DNA of 29,628 nucleotides. Source: DASZVN01 sp035547055. Its GTDB lineage: Bacteria; Pseudomonadota; Alphaproteobacteria; Rhizobiales; Methylopilaceae. Numbering within the stretch: the first letter of the stretch is position 1; each line of letters begins with the position of its first letter. Positions 24,255 to 29,628 of this stretch are shown here, one piece after another. The position numbers and the translations under genes were made by a program. The notes beneath the pieces were generated by a model. It did no database searches, was not told the DNA's origin, and saw only the letters and a list, made by a program, of their open reading frames with translations. The DNA is taken from the NCBI GenBank assembly GCA_035547055.1, contig DASZVN010000219.1:1-29628 (forward strand), given 5' to 3'.

Positions 24255-24512
24255 TCATTCGTTGCCCGCGGCTCCCGCGGGAGCATCCTCGACCACGCGC
24301 CAGCGCTTGAGCCGCGAGATCGGCCGGCTCTCCTCGATCACCACCTGGTCGCCCGGCTTGTAGCGGTTGCTCTCGTCGTGAGCGTGGTAGTTCTTGGTGC
24401 GCCGAACGGTCTTCTTCAGCAGCGGATGGGTGAAGCGCCGCTCGACCTTGACCACCACGGTCTTGTCGTTCTTGTCGCTCACCACGGTGCCGCGCAGCAT
24501 GCGCTTGGGCAT
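24255..24512 (-). CDS. rpsQ: 30S ribosomal protein S17
   Basis: The 85-residue S17 is an OB-fold primary binding protein of the small subunit. It has LRGTVVSDKNDKTVVVKVER, the HPLLKKTVRRTKNYHAHDE segment and GDQVVIEESRPISRLKRWRV. The usual order rpmC-rpsQ-rplN is kept. Confidence 0.96.
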   Translation of the reverse strand: MPKRMLRGTVVSDKNDKTVVVKVERRFTHPLLKKTVRRTKNYHAHDESNRYKPGDQVVIEESRPISRLKRWRVVEDAPAGAAGNE

Positions 24513-24525
24513 GGTCGTCTACTCC

Positions 24526-24735
24526 TCAGGCCTTGGCGGCCGCGGCCGCCTGGCGCTTCGAGCGCGCGACGGTCTTGATGCGGGCGATGTCGCGCCGGAT
24601 CTGGCGGAAGCGCGAGGTGTCCTCGAGCTGGCCGGAGGCGCGGCGGAAGCGCAGGTTGAACTGCTCCTTCTTGAGCTTCAGCACCTCGTCGTCGAGCTGG
24701 TCGGGCGACATTGCGCGGACGTCTTCGATCTTCAC
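24526..24735 (-). CDS. rpmC: 50S ribosomal protein L29
   Basis: The 69-residue L29 is two helices near the peptide exit, where it helps dock SRP and trigger factor. It contains LDDEVLKLKKEQFNLRFRRA and then RRDIARIKTVARSKR. The start codon is GTG, preceded by GGAGG at about seven bases. A short Ala-rich tail ends the protein. Confidence 0.95.
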   Translation of the reverse strand: MKIEDVRAMSPDQLDDEVLKLKKEQFNLRFRRASGQLEDTSRFRQIRRDIARIKTVARSKRQAAAAAKA

Positions 24736-24745
24736 CCTGCCCTCC

Positions 24746-25159
24746 TCACTCGCCGATGCGCTGGACGAAGCGGGTGCGGATCGGAAGCTTCGCGGCGGCG
24801 AGGCGGAGCGCCTCGCGCGCGGTCGCCTCGGTGACGCCGCCGACCTCGAACATGATGCGCCCGGGCTTGACCTTGGCGGCCCAGAACTCCGGCGCGCCCT
24901 TGCCCTTGCCCATGCGCACCTCGGTCGGCTTCTTCGACACCGGCACGTCGGGGAACACGCGGATCCAGACGCGGCCCTGGCGCTTCATCTCGCGCGTCAT
25001 GGCGCGGCGGGCAGCCTCGATCTGGCGCGCGGTGACGCGATCCGGCTCGAGCGCCTTCAGGCCGAACTCGCCGAAGTCGAGCACGGTCGCCCCCTTGGAC
25101 TCGCCCTTGATGCGGCCCTTGAACTGCTTGCGGAACTTGGTCCGTTTCGGCTGAAGCAT
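24746..25159 (-). CDS. rplP: 50S ribosomal protein L16
   Basis: The 137-residue L16 lies near the A-site tRNA elbow. The opening MLQPKRTKFRKQFKGRIKGE and FGEFGLKALEPDRVTARQIE are diagnostic, followed by GRVWIRVFPDVPVSKKPTEVRMGKGKG. Length is standard for the family. Located between rpsC and rpmC as in other bacteria. Confidence 0.97.
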   Translation of the reverse strand: MLQPKRTKFRKQFKGRIKGESKGATVLDFGEFGLKALEPDRVTARQIEAARRAMTREMKRQGRVWIRVFPDVPVSKKPTEVRMGKGKGAPEFWAAKVKPGRIMFEVGGVTEATAREALRLAAAKLPIRTRFVQRIGE

Positions 25160-25183
25160 GGCTTCGGTCCCAATCCTTCGGCG

Positions 25184-25894
25184 TTACGCCGCGTGCTCGC
25201 GCTCGCGGCGCGGCGGGCGGCCGCCCTCGCCCTCGTTGAGGCGCTTGTCCTGCGCCATCGGGTCGTGCTCCATCACCTCGCCCTTGAAGATCCAGACCTT
25301 GACCCCGCAGGTGCCCATGGCGGTGCGGGCGGTCGAGACCCCGTAGTCGATGTCGGCGCGGAGCGTGTGGAGCGGCACGCGGCCCTCGCGGTACCACTCC
25401 ATGCGGGCGATCTCGGCGCCGCCGAGGCGGCCGCCGCAATTGATGCGGATGCCCTCGGCGCCGAGGCGCATGGCCGACTGCACGGCGCGCTTCATCGCGC
25501 GGCGGAAGGCGACGCGGCGCTCGAGCTGCTGGGCGATCGAGTCGGCGACGAGCTGGGCGTCGACCTCGGGCTTGCGCACCTCGACGATGTTGACGTGGAC
25601 CTCCGAGGAGGTCATCGCGCTGACCTTCTTCCGCAGCTTCTCGATGTCGGCGCCCTTCTTGCCGATCACGATGCCCGGGCGGGCCGAGTGGATGGTGACG
25701 CGGCACTTCTTGTGCGGCCGCTCGATCACGATCTTCGACACCGCGGCCTGGCGGAGGTCCTTCATCAGGGCCTCGCGGATGGCCATGTCCTCGTGGAGGA
25801 GGCGGCTGTACTCGGCGTCGTTGGCATACCACCGCGAGTCCCAGGTGCGGTTGATGCCGAGCCGGAGCCCGATCGGGTTGACCTTCTGTCCCAT
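25184..25894 (-). CDS. rpsC: 30S ribosomal protein S3
   Basis: The 236-residue S3 forms part of the mRNA entry tunnel. It has MGQKVNPIGLRLGINRTWDS, a KH domain with the GKKGADIEKLRKK loop (about residues 77-89), and the C-terminal domain with GRLGGAEIARMEWYREGRVPLHTLRADIDYG in separate conserved blocks. A charged tail ends it. Its ATG overlaps the rplV stop by one base (TGATG). Confidence 0.97.
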   Translation of the reverse strand: MGQKVNPIGLRLGINRTWDSRWYANDAEYSRLLHEDMAIREALMKDLRQAAVSKIVIERPHKKCRVTIHSARPGIVIGKKGADIEKLRKKVSAMTSSEVHVNIVEVRKPEVDAQLVADSIAQQLERRVAFRRAMKRAVQSAMRLGAEGIRINCGGRLGGAEIARMEWYREGRVPLHTLRADIDYGVSTARTAMGTCGVKVWIFKGEVMEHDPMAQDKRLNEGEGGRPPRREREHAA

Positions 25895-26277
25895 CAGGCG
25901 GACTCCGCTTCGACTTGGCGAACCACGATGGTGAGGTTCGAGAACGGCTTCTGGATGTGCCCGACGCGGCCGCGGGCGCGCGGCGAGAAGCGCTTCAGCA
26001 CCAGGGCCTTGCCGACGTGAGCCTGGGCGACGACGAGATCGTCGACGTCGAGCTCGTGGTTGTTCTCGGCATTGGCGATCGCCGACTCCAGCGTCTTCTT
26101 GACGTCGCGCGCGATGCGCTTCTTCGAGAACTGGAGGTCGGCCAGCGCCGCCGAGGCCTTCTTGCCGCGGATCATCTGCGCGACGAGGTTCAGCTTCTGC
26201 GGGCTGATCCGGATCATGTGGGTGACGGCCTGGGCCTCGTTGTCGCCGAGACGCCGTTCGCGTGCGGGCTTGCCCAT
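25894..26277 (-). CDS. rplV: 50S ribosomal protein L22
   Basis: The 127-residue L22 lines the nascent-chain exit tunnel. Family features are RISPQKLNLVAQMIRGKKAS, ALADLQFSKKRIARDVKKTL and SAIANAENNHELDVDDL, with the tunnel-loop region KRFSPRARGRVGHIQKPFS. It lies one base from the rpsS stop and overlaps the rpsC start. Confidence 0.97.
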   Translation of the reverse strand: MGKPARERRLGDNEAQAVTHMIRISPQKLNLVAQMIRGKKASAALADLQFSKKRIARDVKKTLESAIANAENNHELDVDDLVVAQAHVGKALVLKRFSPRARGRVGHIQKPFSNLTIVVRQVEAESA

Positions 26278-26278
26278 C

Positions 26279-26557
26279 TCAGCGCCTCTTCGCCTTGCGG
26301 TCCGCGGCGTGGCCGTGGAACGTCCGGGTCGGCGAGAACTCGCCGAACTTGTGGCCGACCATCTCCTCCGACACGAACACCGGGATGTGCTTCTGGCCGT
26401 TGTAGACGCCGAAGGTCAGCCCGACGAACTGCGGCAGGATGGTGGAGCGGCGGCTCCAGATCTTGATGATCTCGCTGCGGCCCGAGCCACGGGCGGCCTC
26501 TGCCTTCTTGAGCAGATAGCCGTCGACGAACGGGCCTTTCCAAACCGAGCGTGCCAC
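26279..26557 (-). CDS. rpsS: 30S ribosomal protein S19
   Basis: The 92-residue S19 lies in the head of the small subunit near the A site. It opens with ARSVWKGPFVDGYLLKKAE and has KIWSRRSTILPQFVGLTFGV and GHKFGEFSPTRTFHGH. The start codon is GTG with AGAGGA upstream. Standard position between rplB and rplV. Confidence 0.97.
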   Translation of the reverse strand: MARSVWKGPFVDGYLLKKAEAARGSGRSEIIKIWSRRSTILPQFVGLTFGVYNGQKHIPVFVSEEMVGHKFGEFSPTRTFHGHAADRKAKRR

Positions 26558-26569
26558 GGTTTCGTCCTC

Positions 26570-27403
26570 TTACTTCTTCCGCGCGTGGCGGCTCGACAGG
26601 ATGAACTTCTGCGTCGACTTGTTGCGGCGCGTCTTCTTGCCCTTGGTCGGGATGCCCCACGGGGTCACCGGGTGGCGGCCGCCCGAGGAGCGGCCTTCGC
26701 CGCCGCCGTGCGGATGGTCGACCGGGTTCATGGTGACGCCGCGATTGTGCGGGCGCTGGCCGAGCCAGCGCATGCGGCCGGCCTTGCCGTAGCTGACATT
26801 GGCGTGGTCCGGGTTCGAGACCGCGCCGACCGTCGCCGCGCACTGGCCATGGACCAGGCGCTGCTCGCCCGACTTCAGGCGGAGGATCACCATGCCGCGG
26901 TCGCGCCCGACGATCTGGGCGTAGGTGCCGGCCGAGCGCGCGATCTGCCCGCCCTTGCCGATCTTCATTTCGACATTGTGGACGATGGTCCCGACCGGGA
27001 TGTTGCCGATCGGCATCGAGTTGCCGGGCTTCACGTCGACCTGGGTGCCCGATTCCACCGTGTCGCCGACCGCGAGCCGCTGCGGCGCCAGGATGTAGCT
27101 CTGCTCGCCGTCCTGATAGGCGATCAGGGCAATGAAGGCCGAACGGTTGGGATCGTACTCGATCCGCTCCACCTTGGCCGGCACGCCGTGCTTCTGCCGC
27201 TTGAAGTCGACCAGGCGGTAGGTCCGCTTGTGGCCGCCGCCGCGGAAGCGGACGGTGATGCGCCCGTTGTTGTTGCGGCCGCCCTTGCTCGACAGGCCCT
27301 CGGTCAGCGTCTTGACCGGCTTGCCCTTGTAGAGGGCCGAGCGGTCGACCAGGACGAGCTGGCGCAGGCCGGGCGTGATGGGGTTGAAGTTCTTCAGTGC
27401 CAT
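26570..27403 (-). CDS. rplB: 50S ribosomal protein L2
   Basis: The 277-residue L2 is needed for subunit association and peptidyl transferase activity. It opens with ALKNFNPITPGLRQLVLVD and has the RNA-binding domain with KGGRNNNGRITVRFRGGGHK. The C-terminal signature NPVDHPHGGGEGRSSGGRHP contains the conserved histidine near the catalytic centre. The basic tail ends in SSRHARKK. GAGGG precedes the ATG. Confidence 0.98.
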   Translation of the reverse strand: MALKNFNPITPGLRQLVLVDRSALYKGKPVKTLTEGLSSKGGRNNNGRITVRFRGGGHKRTYRLVDFKRQKHGVPAKVERIEYDPNRSAFIALIAYQDGEQSYILAPQRLAVGDTVESGTQVDVKPGNSMPIGNIPVGTIVHNVEMKIGKGGQIARSAGTYAQIVGRDRGMVILRLKSGEQRLVHGQCAATVGAVSNPDHANVSYGKAGRMRWLGQRPHNRGVTMNPVDHPHGGGEGRSSGGRHPVTPWGIPTKGKKTRRNKSTQKFILSSRHARKK

Positions 27404-27413
27404 GGCGCCGCCC

Positions 27414-27710
27414 TCAGAGCCCCGTGGTGACGTCGATCGAGTGGCCCTCGGCCAGGGTCACGACGGCGTTCTTGAAGTCGCTCTGCTGCCCGACCCGGCC
27501 CTTGAACCGCTTCACCTTGCCCTTGCGGACGACGGTGTTCACGGCCGTGACCTTGACGTCGAACAGCTTCTCGACGGCGTCCTTGATCTCGGGCTTCGAC
27601 GCGTCGCGCCGGACCCGGAAGACCACCTTGTTGTGCTCCGACGCCATGGTCGACTTCTCGGTGATCACCGGCGCGACGATGGTGTCGTAGTGCTTCGCTT
27701 CCGCGGCCAT
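27414..27710 (-). CDS. rplW: 50S ribosomal protein L23
   Basis: The 98-residue L23 sits at the tunnel exit and docks trigger factor and SRP. Conserved segments are IVAPVITEKSTMASEHNKVVF and VEKLFDVKVTAVNTVVRKGK in separate blocks, followed by KRFKGRVGQQSDFKNAVVTL. It starts three bases after the rplD stop. Confidence 0.96.
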   Translation of the reverse strand: MAAEAKHYDTIVAPVITEKSTMASEHNKVVFRVRRDASKPEIKDAVEKLFDVKVTAVNTVVRKGKVKRFKGRVGQQSDFKNAVVTLAEGHSIDVTTGL

Positions 27711-27713
27711 GAC

Positions 27714-28343
27714 CTAAGCCTCCACCGCGAAGCGGGCGTTGATGGCATCGACCGCGGCCCGGGTCAGGACCAGCGTGTCGCGTCGGAGAATGTCGTAGAC
27801 GTTGATGCCCTGGACCGGCAGCACGTCGATCTGCGGGATGTTCCGCGCGGCGAGGCCGAAATTATCCTCGACCGCCGCCCCGTCGATGATGAGCGCGCTC
27901 GCGAGGCCGAGCTGGGCGAAACGCTCCTTCAGCGCCTTGGTCTTGGCGGCGTCGACCGTGGCCCTCTCGATCACGATCAGCGCGCCGTCCTTGGCCTTGG
28001 ACGAGAGCGCGTGCTTCAGGCCGAGCGCACGGACCTTCTTCGGCAGGTCGTGCTCGTGGCTCCGCGGCAGCGGGCCGAAGGCACGTCCGCCGCCCCGGAA
28101 CTGGGCGACGCGGGCCGAGCCGTGGCGGGCCCGGCCGGTGCCCTTCTGCTTATAGAGCTTCTTTCCGGTGCGCCAAATCTCGGCGCGGTTCTTGACGGCG
28201 TGAGTGCCGGCGCGGCGCTTGGCGAGCTGCCATCGCACCACCCGGTACAGGATGTCGGTGCGCGGCTCGAGGCCGAAGATGTCGTCGGCCAGGGCCAGCG
28301 TTCCGGCCTCGCCGCCGTCGAGCGTCTTGACGGTAATGTCCAT
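27714..28343 (-). CDS. rplD: 50S ribosomal protein L4
   Basis: The 209-residue L4 reaches into the exit tunnel with its extended loop, seen as KLYKQKGTGRARHGSARVAQF and FRGGGRAFGPLPRSHEHDLPKK. The C-terminal globular part contains LPVQGINVYDILRRDTLVLT. In E. coli L4 also represses the S10 operon, but that leader lies outside this window or is absent. The ATG overlaps the rplC stop by one base. Confidence 0.97.
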   Translation of the reverse strand: MDITVKTLDGGEAGTLALADDIFGLEPRTDILYRVVRWQLAKRRAGTHAVKNRAEIWRTGKKLYKQKGTGRARHGSARVAQFRGGGRAFGPLPRSHEHDLPKKVRALGLKHALSSKAKDGALIVIERATVDAAKTKALKERFAQLGLASALIIDGAAVEDNFGLAARNIPQIDVLPVQGINVYDILRRDTLVLTRAAVDAINARFAVEA

Positions 28344-29065
28344 CACGCGCCCTCCCCGGCGGCGGCTTCGGCCGCGGGAGCCGACCCGCCGGCGACGCGG
28401 AACTTGCCCGGCATCGGCACGCCATCCGGCAGCTTGCGCTTCACGGCGTCGCGCACCTCGATCCAGCCGCCCTTGACGCCCGGCACCGAGCCTTCGACCA
28501 GGATCAGGCCGCGCTCCACGTCGGTACGGACGACCTTGAGGTTCTGCGTCGTCACCCGCTCGACGCCGAGATGGCCCGACATCTTCTTGCCCTTGAACAC
28601 CTTGCCCGGATCCTGGCGCCCGCCGGTGCCGCCGATCGAGCGGTGCGAGATCGAGACGCCGTGGGTGGCGCGGAGGCCGCCGAAGTTCCAGCGCTTCATC
28701 GCGCCGGCATAGCCCTTGCCGGTCGAGGTGCCGGTCACGTCGACGTACTGGCCTTCGAGGAAGTGATCGGCGGTGATCTCGGCCCCGACCGGGATCACGC
28801 CATCCTCCTCGACGCGGAACTCGACCATCTTGCGCTTGGGCTCGACCTGGGCGACGGCGAAATGGCCGCGCTCCGCCTTGGCGACGTTCTTCGCCTTGCG
28901 CAGGCCGGCGCCGAGCTGCACCGCCACGTAGCCGTCCTTGGCCTTGGTGCGATGCGCGACGACCTGGCAATTGTCGAGCTTCAGCACGGTGACCGGGACA
29001 TGCTCGCCGGCGTCGGTGAAGACGCGGGTCATGCCCAGCTTCTGTGCAATCACTCCGGACCGCAT
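28343..29065 (-). CDS. rplC: 50S ribosomal protein L3
   Basis: The 240-residue L3 is an assembly initiator of the large subunit. It opens with MRSGVIAQKLGMTRVFTDAGE and has the loop region WNFGGLRATHGVSISHRSIGG and KKMSGHLGVERVTTQNLKVV. A low-complexity Ala-rich tail (about 15 residues) is usual in alphaproteobacteria. AAGGACGG lies upstream of the ATG. It follows rpsJ after 21 bases. Confidence 0.97.
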   Translation of the reverse strand: MRSGVIAQKLGMTRVFTDAGEHVPVTVLKLDNCQVVAHRTKAKDGYVAVQLGAGLRKAKNVAKAERGHFAVAQVEPKRKMVEFRVEEDGVIPVGAEITADHFLEGQYVDVTGTSTGKGYAGAMKRWNFGGLRATHGVSISHRSIGGTGGRQDPGKVFKGKKMSGHLGVERVTTQNLKVVRTDVERGLILVEGSVPGVKGGWIEVRDAVKRKLPDGVPMPGKFRVAGGSAPAAEAAAGEGA

Positions 29066-29086
29066 GGGTGCCGTCCTTCCCTCAGC

Positions 29087-29395
29087 TCAGAGCTTGATCT
29101 CGACGTCGACGCCGGCGGCGAGGTCGAGCTTCATCAGCGCGTCCACCGTCTGGGGCGTCGGGTCGACGATGTCGAGGAGCCGCTTGTGGGTCCGCATCTC
29201 GAACTGCTCGCGGCTCTTCTTGTCGACGTGCGGGCTGCGGTTGACCGTGAACTTCTCGATCAGCGTCGGCAGCGGGATCGGGCCGCGCACGCGCGCGCCG
29301 GTTCGCTTCGCCGTCGAGACGATCTCGCGGGTCGACGCATCGAGGATGCGGTGGTCGAACGCCTTCAGGCGGATGCGGATGTTCTGGCCGTTCAT
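29087..29395 (-). CDS. rpsJ: 30S ribosomal protein S10 (NusE)
   Basis: The 102-residue S10 belongs to the small-subunit head and, as NusE, joins the antitermination complex. It has QNIRIRLKAFDHRILDASTRE, GPIPLPTLIEKFTVNRSPHVDK split over two conserved blocks, and REQFEMRTHKRLLDIVDPT. No strong Shine-Dalgarno is visible before the ATG. It is separated from tuf by 91 bases containing a hairpin. Confidence 0.97.
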   Translation of the reverse strand: MNGQNIRIRLKAFDHRILDASTREIVSTAKRTGARVRGPIPLPTLIEKFTVNRSPHVDKKSREQFEMRTHKRLLDIVDPTPQTVDALMKLDLAAGVDVEIKL

Positions 29396-29443
29396 GGTTG
29401 CTTGGGTCCTTGCCCGCGCCTGCCGTTCTTCACGCGAAAGGGA

Positions 29444-29475
29444 AAGTCGCGCGCAGCAACGGCCGCTCGCGACTT
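29444..29475. terminator. Hairpin between tuf and rpsJ
   Basis: AAGTCGCG (29444-29451) pairs with CGCGACTT (29468-29475) around a 16-base loop. In the minus-strand transcript it lies 11 bases past the tuf stop. It could attenuate or process the transcript between tuf and the S10 genes. No U-tract follows closely, so full termination is uncertain. Confidence 0.4.
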
Positions 29476-29485
29476 GCCGCCATCC

Positions 29486-29628
29486 TCACTCGATGATGCT
29501 GGCGACGACGCCGGCGCCGACGGTCCGTCCGCCTTCGCGGATGGCGAAGCGGAGCTTCTCCTCCATGGCGATCGGCACGATCAGCGTCACCTCCATCGCC
29601 ACGTTGTCGCCGGGCATCACCATCTCGG
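29486..29628 (-). CDS. tuf: Elongation factor Tu, C-terminal end (runs off the right edge)
   Basis: Only the last 46 codons are in the window. The translation matches the end of domain 3 of EF-Tu: EMVMPGDNVAMEVTLIVPIA, then MEEKLRFAIREGGRTVGAGV and a terminal VASIIE before the TGA (29488-29486). EF-Tu brings aminoacyl-tRNA to the ribosome. The tuf-rpsJ order is typical of alphaproteobacterial str/S10 regions. The final hexapeptide has Ser where Lys is common, a small difference. Confidence 0.95.
   Translation of the reverse strand, partial: EMVMPGDNVAMEVTLIVPIAMEEKLRFAIREGGRTVGAGVVASIIE

Overview
This window is GC-rich chromosomal DNA from an alphaproteobacterium, most likely near the Rhodospirillales/Hyphomicrobiales. 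The evidence is a tuf-S10-spc-alpha ribosomal block carrying adk and lacking rpmJ, a short-LID adenylate kinase, a 338-residue RpoA, and the order dnaB-alr-(TA)-radA-cvpA-purF-SDR. It is mainly housekeeping sequence. I see no phage, insertion sequence, CRISPR array, rRNA or tRNA, and no candidate for a large new defence or biosynthetic system.

Left part (1-8765). An anion-permease gene runs off the left edge on the minus strand. A 312-base divergent gap follows, holding a 19-bp tandem repeat, an AT-rich island and two palindromes. Next come plus-strand genes: replicative helicase (dnaB), alanine racemase (alr), a ParD antitoxin with a clear palindromic operator, a broken ParE toxin, radA, cvpA, purF and a short-chain dehydrogenase. 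Most neighbours overlap by 1-4 bases, which suggests translational coupling. A candidate promoter restarts transcription at cvpA.

Middle part (8766-15072). On the minus strand, read right to left, are an MFS transporter, panB, a YfgM-like TPR membrane protein, a 77-residue lipoprotein, a VOC (glyoxalase-fold) protein and the GTPase der. Many proteobacteria have yfgM-bamB-der here. In this window the bamB slot holds only a lipoprotein resembling a BamB N-terminus, plus the VOC gene. A PaiB-type FMN-binding protein is divergent from the MFS gene. The gap between it and rplQ is filled by four consecutive hairpins.

Right part (15073-29628). This is a nearly complete S10-spc-alpha superoperon on the minus strand: end of tuf, rpsJ, rplCDWB, rpsS, rplV, rpsC, rplP, rpmC, rpsQ, rplNXE, rpsN, rpsH, rplFR, rpsE, rpmD, rplO, secY, adk, rpsM, rpsK, rpoA, rplQ. 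The S10 half is tightly packed. The spc/alpha half has wider gaps at rplO-secY, adk-rpsM and rpsM-rpsK. These hold palindromic elements, a good sigma70-type promoter before rpsM, and a roughly 70-base imperfect hairpin directly after rpsM.

The observations most worth following are: the orphan ParD with its intact operator upstream of a dead toxin and radA; the apparent loss of the BamB propeller from a conserved slot; a family of dispersed palindromes in which each of three sequence types occurs twice; and the large hairpin inside the alpha operon.
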